DNA of 64,000 bases, taken from contig JBCCTQ010000011.1 in NCBI GenBank assembly GCA_039198225.1, forward strand, positions 37,968 through 101,967. The letters run 5' to 3'. This DNA is from JASJAR01 sp039198225. GTDB taxonomy: Bacteria > Pseudomonadota > Alphaproteobacteria > Rhodobacterales > Rhodobacteraceae. The notes beneath the pieces were generated by a model. The model was not told the origin of the DNA and did not search any database. It worked only from the letters and a program-made list of their open reading frames with translations. Of this stretch, positions 17,745 to 26,392 are shown piece by piece. Made by a program: the position numbers and the translations under genes. How positions within the stretch are numbered: the first letter of the stretch is position 1; every line of letters starts with the position of its first letter.

Positions 17745-17803
17745 GGGACCCTCCCGTCAGATGCCGGACGTGACACGGGGATTTGAGGCCCGCAAGGCGA
17801 GAA

Positions 17804-18568
17804 TTAGAACATCATGCAATCGGCACCCGGCGCGAGGTCGTCCGCACCCGCGGGGAGGGTCGGCGTATAGGTGAAGGATGAGATCTGGGCGCCCTGATCG
17901 AAGGCCAGGAATAGCTCGTTGCTGCCCGGCCGGATCGCGATGCCCTCTGGGTCCAGCCCGTATTGGGTGAGCGATTGGGTGGCCAAAAGCGCACCGTCGG
18001 CGTCGAATTCGTAAAGCGCGTTGGTGCCTTCGAGGTCGTCGACGATGAGAAGGTGTCCGGTTCGGGGATCGCGCGCGATGCCCTGGGGCTCGGTGAGCGG
18101 CGGGTCAAGGTCTTTGGTGTCGATCTGGCGGATCACTTGGCCGTCGGGCGTGAGCCAGGTCAGGCGCTCGGGGTCGTCTTCGACGGTGATGAGCGTGCCA
18201 TCTTCGGTGACCGTGATCCCTTCGGTATCGGCCCAACCGCCTTCTTGGGTGAAGGGCTGGCCCAAGGCGGTGCCGTCCTTGGCAAGCCTCTGAAACGCGC
18301 CGAACCCGTCGGCGACGAGGAGGTGGTTCTCTTCGAGGCTGATCGCCTTTATGCGGCGGAGATCGCTGCCGAAGCGACGAAGTTCGTCGCCGTCCAGTGT
18401 CACAAGGATCACTTCGGGGCCCTCATTGGCAATCCAAAGCCCGCAGAAACTGGGATCATAGTCGAGGCTTGCGGGGCGGTTGAGCTGGTAGGTGCCCGTC
18501 AGTTCGAGGTCTAAGGCGATGGCTGGCGCAGCCGAGGCCATGAGCAGGGGTAAAAGTAATGCGCGCAT
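17804..18568 (-). CDS. Secreted beta-propeller protein, SdiA-regulated/esterase-like phytase type
   Basis: 254 residues with a clear signal peptide (MRALLLPLLMASAAPAIALD). The mature part consists of beta-propeller blade-like repeats: NEGPEVILVTLDGDELRRFG, TEGITVTEDGTLITVEDDPE, EPQGIARDPRTGHLLIVDDL, DPEGIAIRPGSNELFLAFDQ. The D-x-EG-I/PxG-I pattern fits the SdiA-regulated and phytase-like propeller families, though the catalytic role is unproven. Ends with a cysteine pair partner (GADCMMF). Standing alone between the phosphatase and a divergent SDR gene. Confidence 0.65.
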   Translation of the reverse strand: MRALLLPLLMASAAPAIALDLELTGTYQLNRPASLDYDPSFCGLWIANEGPEVILVTLDGDELRRFGSDLRRIKAISLEENHLLVADGFGAFQRLAKDGTALGQPFTQEGGWADTEGITVTEDGTLITVEDDPERLTWLTPDGQVIRQIDTKDLDPPLTEPQGIARDPRTGHLLIVDDLEGTNALYEFDADGALLATQSLTQYGLDPEGIAIRPGSNELFLAFDQGAQISSFTYTPTLPAGADDLAPGADCMMF

Positions 18569-18786
18569 AGTGCTCCCAACGTTTGGCTAGCTGCCTTCTG
18601 AAGTGGCGCGCGGTCGCGTGGGGTCAAACAGGCCCGCGCTTGCCCCAATGGCGCACGGGGCGGGGCCGGTGGGGCAATTGCGTATTTTTGAAGAGATGAA
18701 GGCCACTTGGACACGTGTCATCGGTGGTCGCTTTCCGCAGAGACGGGCCTATCTTCCGGCCCGATGACAGGAGAGGCGGTTCGGAC

Positions 18787-19452
18787 TTGAAACGGGCATT
18801 GATCATAGGGGCGAGTGGCGGGATCGGGTCGGCTCTATCGGAGGCGTTTTCGGGGCGAGGTTGGGCAGTGACGGGACTGTCGCGGCGCGAAGACGGGGTC
18901 GACGTGACCGATGAGGCCGCTATCGAATCCGCTTTGGCGCGATTTGATCAGCCGTTCGACCTGATCTTCGTTGCCACAGGGGCGCTGGTGATTGACGGAG
19001 CCGAACCTGAGCGGACGATCAAAGCGGTAACGCCCGAGGCCCTCGTCAACCAATTCCGAGTCAATGCCATGGGCCCGTTTCTCGTTTTGAAACACGCTCT
19101 GCGACTTCTTCCGAAGGATCGGCCGTCAACCTTTGCCGCGCTCTCAGCCAGGGTCGGATCGATCGGTGACAACTGGATCGGCGGATGGGCGAGCTACCGG
19201 ACCGCGAAGGCGGCGTTGAACCAACTCCTTCACACCGCAGCGATCGAGCTCCGCCGCACCCATAAAGAAGCGAGGGTCCTCGCACTCCATCCCGGTACGG
19301 TGGCGACTGATTTTACGGCCAAGTATGCCGGGCGCCATAAGACGGTGACCCCAAATGAGGCGGCCGAGAACCTTGCCCAAGTCATCGAAACCGCCACCCT
19401 CGAAGAGAGCGGCGGTTTTTACGATTATGCGTTCAAAGAAATCCCTTGGTAG
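18787..19452 (+). CDS. SDR family oxidoreductase
   Basis: Start TTG 18787 is preferred: it is preceded by AGGAGAGG (18769-18776) and gives LKRALIIGASGGIGSALSEA, the usual SDR opening with GxxxGxG. An in-frame GTG at 18715 would add 24 unconserved residues. 221 residues, with the NNAG-equivalent region VATGALVIDGAEPERTI, the active-site YRTAK (Tyr and Lys four residues apart) in WASYRTAKAALNQLLHTAAI, and the PG motif LALHPGTVATDFTAKYAG. It resembles the C-factor-like branch. Substrate unknown. Convergent with the MORN gene. Confidence 0.85.
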   Translation: MKRALIIGASGGIGSALSEAFSGRGWAVTGLSRREDGVDVTDEAAIESALARFDQPFDLIFVATGALVIDGAEPERTIKAVTPEALVNQFRVNAMGPFLVLKHALRLLPKDRPSTFAALSARVGSIGDNWIGGWASYRTAKAALNQLLHTAAIELRRTHKEARVLALHPGTVATDFTAKYAGRHKTVTPNEAAENLAQVIETATLEESGGFYDYAFKEIPW

Positions 19453-19458
19453 GGGGTT

Positions 19459-20895
19459 CTACTGGCTCTGGCTTTCGGCGCTCTCTTCTTCGGTGAGCGC
19501 CCCATTGACCCAAGTTCCAGTGGCTTCTTCGCCCGACGCGTAGCGGATCGTGCCCTCGCCCTGGCGTTTGCCGGCTTTGAACATGCCTTCATAGACATCG
19601 CCATTGGCATAGGTCGCGGTGCCTTCGCCCTCGATCTCGCCGTCGACCCAAGCGCCGGTATAGGTGAACCCGTCGGGCATGGTGATCGTGCCCGCGCCTT
19701 CGCGCTGGCCAGCGACAAAGCTGCCTTCATAGATGGTGCCGTCGGAATAGGTGGCTGTGCCGTTGCCCCACCGCTGGCCGTCTTGCCACTCGCCCTCATA
19801 GCGATAGCCGTCTGCAAAGGTCATCGTGCCCGAACCGTGCATTTGGGCGTTTTGGAAGCCGCCTTCATAGACGAGACCGTTGGAATAGGTCGCCTTGCCC
19901 ATTCCTTCAATGACGCCCGCTTTCCATTCGCCGGTATAGGTATTGCCGTCGGGATAGGTGATCGTTCCGGAACCGTCGGCAAGGTCATCCTTGAACGAGC
20001 CCTCATAAATTGAGCCGTCTGGATAGGTCACTTTGCCCGATCCTTCGATCCGGCCTTCGGTCCATTCGCCGAGATAGAGGTAGCCGTCCGTGCCGGTGAA
20101 TGTGCCTTGGCCATGGCGGCGGTCACTGTCGAAGGCGCCTTCATAGACATCGCCGTTGGCATAGACGACCCGGCCTTCGCCTTGGCGCTTGCCGTCCACG
20201 AGGTCGCCCTCATAAACATCGCCGTTGGGTTGGGTCAACTGGCCGGTGCCATTGATCTGCCCGTCGCGCCATTCGCCCACATAGATCAGCCCGTCGGGCA
20301 TGGTCAGTGTGCCGCGCCCTTCGCGGGCGCCGCGAATGAGGTCGCCTTCGTAGACTGCGCCGTCAGGATAGGTGATCTTGCCTTTGCCTTCCTTGATGCC
20401 GCCGGTCCATTGGCCTTCATAAACGTAGCCATTGGGGCTCTGCATCCGGCCTTGGCCGTCGTGGAGGGCGTCAACGAAGCTTCCCTCGTACTGGACGCCA
20501 TTGGCATAGATCGCCACGCCTGTGCCGGTGATCTTGCCGTCCAGCCACTCGCCTTCATAGGTGCCGCCATCTGCAAATGTGATCTTGCCGGCCCCTTCGG
20601 GTTTGCCGGCCGCGAAGGCGCCTTCATAAACCGACCCGTTCGGGAATTCGGCGCGGCCCGTGCCGCGGATCTCACCTTCGACCCACTCGCCGGTATAGAC
20701 GTAGCCGTTAGGCAGCCTGTAGGTGCCTGTGCCGTGCTGTTTGCCGTCCTTGAAGGTGCCTTCGTAGATGCCACCGTCATCATACTGCTTTGTGACAATC
20801 TCTTCCGATTGCGCGGCGACCGGGCCTCCCGAAAAGGCAACCGCCAGCGCGATGGGCGCTGCGGCCCAGATTCCAAGCTGATTTTTTTGTCCCAT
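19459..20895 (-). CDS. Secreted MORN-repeat protein
   Basis: 478 residues with an N-terminal signal-like segment (LGIWAAAPIALAVAFSGGPV ending AAQS). It then carries 18 near-perfect 23-residue MORN repeats of the form Y-E-G-x-[FW]-x-x-G-x-x-x-G-x-G (first YEGTFKDGKQHGTG, last YEGMFKAGKRQGEG), and one degenerate final unit. Repeats alternate largely between YEGxF and Y(T/E)GEW types, suggesting growth by duplication of a 46-residue pair. MORN rods bind lipids or proteins; an exported, periplasmic or surface role is inferred. The end is rich in Glu/Ser/Gln. Confidence 0.88.
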   Translation of the reverse strand: MGQKNQLGIWAAAPIALAVAFSGGPVAAQSEEIVTKQYDDGGIYEGTFKDGKQHGTGTYRLPNGYVYTGEWVEGEIRGTGRAEFPNGSVYEGAFAAGKPEGAGKITFADGGTYEGEWLDGKITGTGVAIYANGVQYEGSFVDALHDGQGRMQSPNGYVYEGQWTGGIKEGKGKITYPDGAVYEGDLIRGAREGRGTLTMPDGLIYVGEWRDGQINGTGQLTQPNGDVYEGDLVDGKRQGEGRVVYANGDVYEGAFDSDRRHGQGTFTGTDGYLYLGEWTEGRIEGSGKVTYPDGSIYEGSFKDDLADGSGTITYPDGNTYTGEWKAGVIEGMGKATYSNGLVYEGGFQNAQMHGSGTMTFADGYRYEGEWQDGQRWGNGTATYSDGTIYEGSFVAGQREGAGTITMPDGFTYTGAWVDGEIEGEGTATYANGDVYEGMFKAGKRQGEGTIRYASGEEATGTWVNGALTEEESAESQSQ

Positions 20896-21021
20896 TGTCC
20901 TTGCTCGCGACCCCGCTCAGGTTTGCGCCAGTTCTACCGACCCCCCCATAAGCTCGCAACGGTTTTAGTTGCGGCCTTTTCCCGGGCGCCGTGTCTGCTA
21001 AGTCTGGCATCGAAATGAGGC

Positions 21022-22689
21022 ATGGCAATGGCCGATACATTCAAACTCACGCTGGCACAGCTTAACCCCACCGTGGGTGACATTCGCGGAAATGCCGACA
21101 AGGCCCGTGTGGCTTGGGCCGAGGCCAAGGCCGCCGGCGCGGACATGGTGGTGTTCACCGAAATGTTCATCCTCGGCTATCAGCCCCAGGATCTGGTTAT
21201 GAAACCGGCGGTGGAGGCGGCGTCGGCGAAGGCCATCGCCGCCCTCGCGACCGATTGTGCCGACGGCCCGGCCCTTGGCATCGGCGCGCCGTGGGCCCAC
21301 GGGGACAAACTCTATAATGCCTATTTCATCCTCGAAGGGGGCGAGGTTAAGGCCCGGATCCTTAAGCATTTTCTGCCCAACGAGACAGTGTTTGACGAGG
21401 TCCGTCTTTACGAGCCTGCGCCGATTTCGGGGCCCTACCGGATCGGACCGGTCCGGATTGGGACGCCGATTTGCGAAGATGCGTGGCATCCGGATGTGGC
21501 AGAGGCCCAGGCCGAAAGCGGGGCGGAAATCCTCGTCGTGCCCAACGGTTCACCCTATTACCGGGGGAAGTTCGACCGCCGGATGGGGCTCATGGTTATG
21601 CGGACCGTCGAGACAGGGTTGCCGCTCGTTTATCTCAACATGGTCGGTGGACAGGATGACCAGGTGTTTGATGGCGCGTCCTTCGTCCTAAACCCCGGCG
21701 GTGCGCTGGCCGCGTCGCTCCCGGCCTTTGAAGAAGCCGTGGTCCATGTGGACTTTGCCCGTACTGAAAATGGCTGGCGGGCCGTGGAGGCCGAGCGGCA
21801 GGTCTACCCCGACGCTTGGGAACAAGACTACCGGGCCATGGTTCTGAGCCTTCAGGATTATTTCCTAAAGACAGGTTTTGCCAAAGCGGTGCTGGGCCTT
21901 TCAGGTGGGGTTGATTCCGCTCTCGTGGCCGCGATTGCCGCCGATGCGCTCGGCCCAGAGAATGTACGCTGTGTGATGTTGCCGTCGCGGTTTACCTCCG
22001 AGACCTCCCTCGAAGACGCCGCCGCGGTGGCCAACGCGCTGGGCTGTCGGCTTGATACGGTGCCGATCTCGGGCGGTGTTGTGGCGGTGGGCGAGGCACT
22101 GGGCCCGCTCTTTAACGGGCACGACGAGGATGTGACCGAGGAGAACATCCAGTCGCGTTTGCGGGGCCTGACCCTCATGGCAATCTCGAACAAATTCGGC
22201 GAGATGCTCTTGACGACGGGCAACAAATCCGAAGTCGCCGTGGGATATGCGACGATCTACGGGGATATGTCAGGCGGATATAACCCTCTGAAGGATCTGT
22301 ATAAAACTAGAGTTTTCGAGACCTGTCGCTGGCGGAATGCCAATCACCGGGACTGGATGAAAGGGCCGGCGGGGGAGGTGATCCCGCCTCGGGTGATCGA
22401 CAAACCCCCCACCGCCGAGCTTCGCGAGAACCAAACCGATCAGGATAGCCTGCCGCCCTATGAAGATCTCGACCGGATGCTTGAAGCTCTGATCGACTCC
22501 GAGGCAAGCGTCGCGGACGTGGTCGCGATGGGCTATGATCGCCAGACCGTCGAGAAGGTCGAGCGTTTGATCTATATCGCCGAGTATAAACGGTTCCAAT
22601 CGGCGCCGGGTACGCGCCTTACGCCGCGGGCGTTCTGGCTCGATCGCCGCTATCCGATCGCTAATCGATTTCGAGATCTCGTCGAGTAG
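21022..22689 (+). CDS. nadE: Glutamine-dependent NAD+ synthetase
   Basis: 555 residues. The N-terminal nitrilase-type glutaminase domain has the Glu-Lys-Cys triad in VFTEMFILGYQ, ILKHFLPNETVFDEVR and GTPICEDAWHPDVA. The C-terminal ATP-pyrophosphatase domain starts near residue 285 with VLGLSGGVDSALVAAIAADA (SGGxDS loop), plus GNKSEVAVGYATIYGDMSGG. It amidates deamido-NAD using glutamine-derived ammonia. ATG 21022 and a second ATG at 21028 are both possible starts. Monocistronic as far as visible. Confidence 0.96.
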   Translation: MAMADTFKLTLAQLNPTVGDIRGNADKARVAWAEAKAAGADMVVFTEMFILGYQPQDLVMKPAVEAASAKAIAALATDCADGPALGIGAPWAHGDKLYNAYFILEGGEVKARILKHFLPNETVFDEVRLYEPAPISGPYRIGPVRIGTPICEDAWHPDVAEAQAESGAEILVVPNGSPYYRGKFDRRMGLMVMRTVETGLPLVYLNMVGGQDDQVFDGASFVLNPGGALAASLPAFEEAVVHVDFARTENGWRAVEAERQVYPDAWEQDYRAMVLSLQDYFLKTGFAKAVLGLSGGVDSALVAAIAADALGPENVRCVMLPSRFTSETSLEDAAAVANALGCRLDTVPISGGVVAVGEALGPLFNGHDEDVTEENIQSRLRGLTLMAISNKFGEMLLTTGNKSEVAVGYATIYGDMSGGYNPLKDLYKTRVFETCRWRNANHRDWMKGPAGEVIPPRVIDKPPTAELRENQTDQDSLPPYEDLDRMLEALIDSEASVADVVAMGYDRQTVEKVERLIYIAEYKRFQSAPGTRLTPRAFWLDRRYPIANRFRDLVE

Positions 22690-22754
22690 GTATTCCCCGC
22701 AATCGTTAGGGAGCGCATGCCGGTCCAGCCAGGATTAGGCCCGTTGTCGCTTCC

Positions 22755-22913
22755 TCAGCCCCAGAGCGTCCAAAGTCGGCTCGTAATGACAAGATCCAAG
22801 CAGCCAGGGAACAAGATCGAAGCGCAATGAGGGAGATCTTGGCCTTTTCCGGCGTAGGCTGGGGTAAGGGTCGTTGTCGCCGCAATAAGGGTGACGATCG
22901 CGATTTTCTTCAT
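22755..22913 (-). CDS. Very small secreted peptide (52 aa)
   Basis: ATG 22913 follows AGGAGAATTGAG, a good ribosome binding site. The product starts MKKIAIVTLIAATTTLTPAY, followed by AG, a textbook signal peptide. The mature part is about 30 residues with two cysteines, KGQDLPHCASILFPGCLDLV, ending RLWTLWG. It lies downstream of and on the same strand as the PfkB-type gene, 76 bp from its end. The N-terminus and ribosome binding site argue strongly that it is translated. Function unknown; a secreted disulfide-bonded peptide is inference. Confidence 0.6.
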   Translation of the reverse strand: MKKIAIVTLIAATTTLTPAYAGKGQDLPHCASILFPGCLDLVITSRLWTLWG

Positions 22914-22989
22914 CTCAATTCTCCTGCGTAAATGTGGAGAGCGAACGCCAATACGTACCGCTGGTCAATTGCGGAATACCCTCCCTCGT

Positions 22990-23943
22990 TCAGATCGCCT
23001 CGCAGGTGCAATCCTTGATCAGACTGGCGACGGTGTCTTTGTCGCAAAGCCGCGTGGCTTCGGTGGCCACTGCGGCGCTGGCAGCCGCGACGCCGTGGCG
23101 AAGGCAGTCGGGCAAGGGTTCGCGCCGGGCCAGGCTCAAAGCAAATGCGCCGACAAAACTGTCCCCAGCGCCGACTTTCGAGATCACTTCGACCGGCGAG
23201 CTTTGCACCGAATGCCACCGGCCATCGGCCGAAGCCAAGACTGACCCATCGGCTCCCCGGGCCACGATCACGATGCGGGCGACGCCTTTTGAGACAAGGC
23301 TTTGGGCGAAATCCGCCGTGTCTTCGCGGGTTGGAAGATCCTTGCCGGCCAGCTCTTCAGCCTCGGCATCGTCCATCCGAAGGACCGCCACCGCTTCACG
23401 TGGTTCCTCAGCGAGGTGAAAGAGGGCGGGCCCCGACGTGTCGACCAAAAGTTGAGCACCCCGGTCGCGGACGTGATCGGCCAGGATCGAAGGGAAATCC
23501 TTGGCCACCCCTGGTGGCTGGGAGCCCGACAAGACCACCAGCGTGCCGTCCCCCGCCGCTTGGTCTATCGAGCGGAGACCCCGGCCCACATCTCCGTCTT
23601 CCCATGAGGGGCCTGGCGTGACGAAACGGAACTGTTCTTTCGTGGCTTCATCGATGACCGACATCGACTGACGCGTCTCCCCGGGGCCTTGAAACGCAAC
23701 TGTCGGAACACCTTCGAGGGCCAAAAGCTGCAAAAGATGCGCCCCCGTCGCGCCCCCGATAGCCACCAATGCGGTAGCCTGGCCCCCCAAGAGCCGGATG
23801 GCACGGGCCACATTGATCCCACCGCCGCCCGGATCGATCTGCGGCTCGGAACAACGGAGCTTCAATTCCGGGAGGATCTTCGGCGCCGTTGTCGCGAAGT
23901 CCACCGTGGGGTTGAGGGTGATCGTAAGGATATCGGTGCGCAT
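22990..23943 (-). CDS. PfkB-family hexose kinase (1-phosphofructokinase/6-phosphofructokinase II type)
   Basis: 317 residues. It begins MRTDILTITLNPTVDFATTA, typical of the FruK/PfkB/LacC group rather than ribokinases. PfkB signature 1 region GGGGINVARAIRLLGGQATA at about residues 38-57, and signature 2 ISKVGAGDSFVGAFALSL with catalytic Asp in GAGD near residue 264. It phosphorylates a phosphorylated hexose or similar; no PTS fructose genes are nearby, so 6-phosphofructokinase II activity is more likely than FruK, but this is inference. Confidence 0.88.
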   Translation of the reverse strand: MRTDILTITLNPTVDFATTAPKILPELKLRCSEPQIDPGGGGINVARAIRLLGGQATALVAIGGATGAHLLQLLALEGVPTVAFQGPGETRQSMSVIDEATKEQFRFVTPGPSWEDGDVGRGLRSIDQAAGDGTLVVLSGSQPPGVAKDFPSILADHVRDRGAQLLVDTSGPALFHLAEEPREAVAVLRMDDAEAEELAGKDLPTREDTADFAQSLVSKGVARIVIVARGADGSVLASADGRWHSVQSSPVEVISKVGAGDSFVGAFALSLARREPLPDCLRHGVAAASAAVATEATRLCDKDTVASLIKDCTCEAI

Positions 23944-24015
23944 CTGGGGGCTCCTCGGCGGCGCGCCCCTTGTGAGATGTTAGCGCCAACATTGCAAGCG
24001 CCGATCTAGAGCGTC

Positions 24016-24516
24016 TCACTCCACCCTTTGCGCGCCACGATGCTCAATGATTGTAAATCCCTCGGCGGGGTTAGGGGGTACAAAATGCTTGGCAAATCGC
24101 CAATATTGCTCCTCCGAAACATGGAATTGATGCGCGGCCTCGGCATTTCTTTTGCGCAGGCGTGCAAGGCACTCTTCATCGGGCGGCATTAGGACATGAA
24201 GTTTGTGCTCGGCCCCAGTCTCCTCCAGGATCTCCCGCAGCCACACACGGCTGTCAACCGTGTTGGCCGGAAAATCCAGAACAAGCGATGTCCCCGCATT
24301 CAAGAGCGCCGAAACGTGGCGACCCATGATCTTTCGCAGTTTACCCGCACAGCGCGCATAATCCTTGGGGAGGGAAAGCTGATCGGCAAATAGCGCGGCG
24401 AGCCAATCGTCTTCGGAGATCAAGACGGCGTCATCTTCCTGGGCGATCCTGGCGGCCAGCGTGGATTTTCCCGCGGCGATCTTTCCGCAGAAAAGGTGAA
24501 GGATTGCGTCGCCCAT
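24016..24516 (-). CDS. P-loop ATPase/kinase-like protein (AAA_33/zeta-toxin-like fold)
   Basis: 166 residues. Walker A in LHLFCGKIAAGKSTLAARIA (residues 6-25), followed by a DDAVLISEDDW segment that matches the acceptor-site loop of small-molecule kinases, then RHVSALLNAGTSLVLDFPAN and an arginine-rich lid (CLARLRKRNAEAAHQFHVSE). Similar stand-alone proteins are annotated AAA family ATPase; a phosphotransferase role is likely, the substrate unknown. It is 18 bp downstream of the metallopeptidase gene and probably co-transcribed. Confidence 0.75.
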   Translation of the reverse strand: MGDAILHLFCGKIAAGKSTLAARIAQEDDAVLISEDDWLAALFADQLSLPKDYARCAGKLRKIMGRHVSALLNAGTSLVLDFPANTVDSRVWLREILEETGAEHKLHVLMPPDEECLARLRKRNAEAAHQFHVSEEQYWRFAKHFVPPNPAEGFTIIEHRGAQRVE

Positions 24517-24534
24517 AGCGGTGTCTCCGGCTCC

Positions 24535-24939
24535 TTAGGTCCACCATTCGTCGATCGACGCGATATCGGCATCCGACCAACCGAAATGATGCGCCAATTC
24601 ATGCACATAAACATGGGTGACCAAGGTTCCGAGCGCCACATCCCCCCGCGCCACCCATTCCTCTAAAATGGCCCGTCGAAAAAGCCAGATCGTGTCGGGG
24701 CCTTGCGGCTGGTCCATCACCGATTTTTCCGTGAGCGGGATCCCGTCATAGAGGCCGGTGAGCGCGAAAGGGTCGTCCATGTCTAGGCCCGCTAGCATTT
24801 CGTCCGAGGCGAAGTCTTCGATCCGCAGCACCACTTGGGCGGCAGCGTCTCGGAACGCCTCTGGCAGGCCGGCAATGGCCGCTTTTACAAGCGCCTCGAA
24901 ATCGGCGGCATCGGGGGCGGTGTCCTCGGCGAAACGCAT
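24535..24939 (-). CDS. Minimal metallopeptidase (zincin-like, HExxH)
   Basis: 134 residues. Near the C-terminus THVYVHELAHHFGWSDADIA carries HELAHH (HExxH) followed by a conserved FGWSD. Family members of about 110-140 residues with this architecture are called metallopeptidase family or minimal metallopeptidase proteins and are common in alphaproteobacteria. The N-terminal half (FEALVKAAIAGLPEAFRDAA; LYDGIPLTEKS) also matches. The substrate is unknown. Divergent from gltX, with a 58-bp gap holding both promoters. Confidence 0.85.
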   Translation of the reverse strand: MRFAEDTAPDAADFEALVKAAIAGLPEAFRDAAAQVVLRIEDFASDEMLAGLDMDDPFALTGLYDGIPLTEKSVMDQPQGPDTIWLFRRAILEEWVARGDVALGTLVTHVYVHELAHHFGWSDADIASIDEWWT

Positions 24940-24997
24940 GGCCGCGATATGGACAAATCAGGGCCCCTGTGGAAGAGCCGACGGCCAGGAGGCCCCC

Positions 24998-26335
24998 ATG
25001 ACCGTCACCCGCTTCGCTCCGTCCCCCACCGGCTATCTCCATATCGGAAACCTTCGGACGGCGCTTTTTAACTACATGATCGCGCGGAAGGCCGGGGGCA
25101 CGTTCATCCTCCGGCTCGATGACACCGATCCCGAACGGTCAAAACCCGAATTCGCCGATGCGATCCAGGAAGACCTGGAATGGCTTGGGCTCACGTGGGA
25201 CCGGGTCGAAAAGCAATCCGACCGGCTCGACCGCTACGCCGCGGCCGCCGATGCCTTACGGGAGGCGGGGCGGTTTTATGAGGCCTTCGAGACGCCGACC
25301 GAGCTCGACCTCAAGCGAAAAAAGCAACTCAACATGGGCAAACCCCCGGTCTATGACCGGGCAGCCCTGGCGCTGTCGGACGAGGAAAAGGCGAAGCTCC
25401 GCGACAAGCGGGGCGAAGGTGTCTGGCGGTTTCAGCTCGATCATACGCGGATCGAATGGCATGACGGAATCTTGGGCGAGACCTCAATTGACGCAGCCTC
25501 GGTGAGCGATCCGGTGCTCATCCGCCAGGATGGCCAGGTGCTCTATACACTTGCTTCCGTTGTCGATGACACGGAGATGGGGGTGACCCATGTGGTGCGG
25601 GGGTCCGACCACGTGACCAACACCGCGACCCAAATCCAAATTATGGAAGCCTTGGGCGAGGCGCCTCCGTCCTTTGCGCACCATTCGCTTTTGACCGGTC
25701 CCCAGGGCGAGGCACTGTCAAAACGGCTCGGCACGCTGGCGCTCCGCGATCTTCGGGCGCGGGGCATTGCACCGATGGCCGTCTTGTCGCTTCTCGCGCG
25801 GCTCGGGTCCTCGGATCCGGTGGAGCTTCGGGGCTCAATGGATGAACTGATCGAGGGGTTCGACATTTCCCGCTTTGGTGCGGCGCCAACGAAGTTTGAC
25901 GAGGCCGATCTCGATCCCCTAACCGCTCGCCATCTCGCGGGGCTGCCTCTGTCGTCGGTCAAAGGCCGGCTGAGCGAGATAGGCGTTCCCGAAGAATTGC
26001 AGCTCCATTTTTGGACCGTCTGCCGAGAAAACATCGCCATCCTCGACGATCTTGGCGCCTGGTGGACGCTTTTCCGAGACGGAGCGGTGCCGGAGATTGC
26101 CGAGGACGACCGGGATTTCGTGGCCGAAGCCTTAGCGCTTTTGGGCGCACCGCCCTATGACGGCGAAACCTGGGGCGCCTGGACGGGCGCGGTCAAAGAG
26201 GCGACCGGACGGAAAGGGAAGGGGCTTTTCATGCCCCTTCGTCTCGCTGTTACGGGTCGGACGCGGGGGCCTGAAATGGCAGATGTGATGCCGCTCTTGC
26301 AAAAGAAGCCGAGCCTTTCCGAACGCGAGGCGTAA
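24998..26335 (+). CDS. gltX: Glutamate--tRNA ligase (shorter GltX type)
   Basis: 445 residues from ATG 24998, preceded by GGAGG. Class I synthetase: HIGH-type motif in RFAPSPTGYLHIGNLRTALF (HIGN), and the KMSKS equivalent GEALSKRLGTLALRDL. At 445 residues and with ALSKR it is the shorter of the two GltX types that many alphaproteobacteria carry; one copy may act on tRNA-Gln in the indirect pathway with GatCAB. Which role applies cannot be told here, since the second copy is not in the window. Confidence 0.92.
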   Translation: MTVTRFAPSPTGYLHIGNLRTALFNYMIARKAGGTFILRLDDTDPERSKPEFADAIQEDLEWLGLTWDRVEKQSDRLDRYAAAADALREAGRFYEAFETPTELDLKRKKQLNMGKPPVYDRAALALSDEEKAKLRDKRGEGVWRFQLDHTRIEWHDGILGETSIDAASVSDPVLIRQDGQVLYTLASVVDDTEMGVTHVVRGSDHVTNTATQIQIMEALGEAPPSFAHHSLLTGPQGEALSKRLGTLALRDLRARGIAPMAVLSLLARLGSSDPVELRGSMDELIEGFDISRFGAAPTKFDEADLDPLTARHLAGLPLSSVKGRLSEIGVPEELQLHFWTVCRENIAILDDLGAWWTLFRDGAVPEIAEDDRDFVAEALALLGAPPYDGETWGAWTGAVKEATGRKGKGLFMPLRLAVTGRTRGPEMADVMPLLQKKPSLSEREA

Positions 26336-26392
26336 ACGCCACCGGCTTGATTACCGTCAAACTTTGGCCCAGGACTGGGCTCTGGAGGGGCC

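Noticed and set aside
20107..21018. Long plus-strand ORF of 303 codons opposite the MORN gene
   Set aside because: It is the antisense of the periodic MORN repeats, whose regular codons suppress stops on the other strand.
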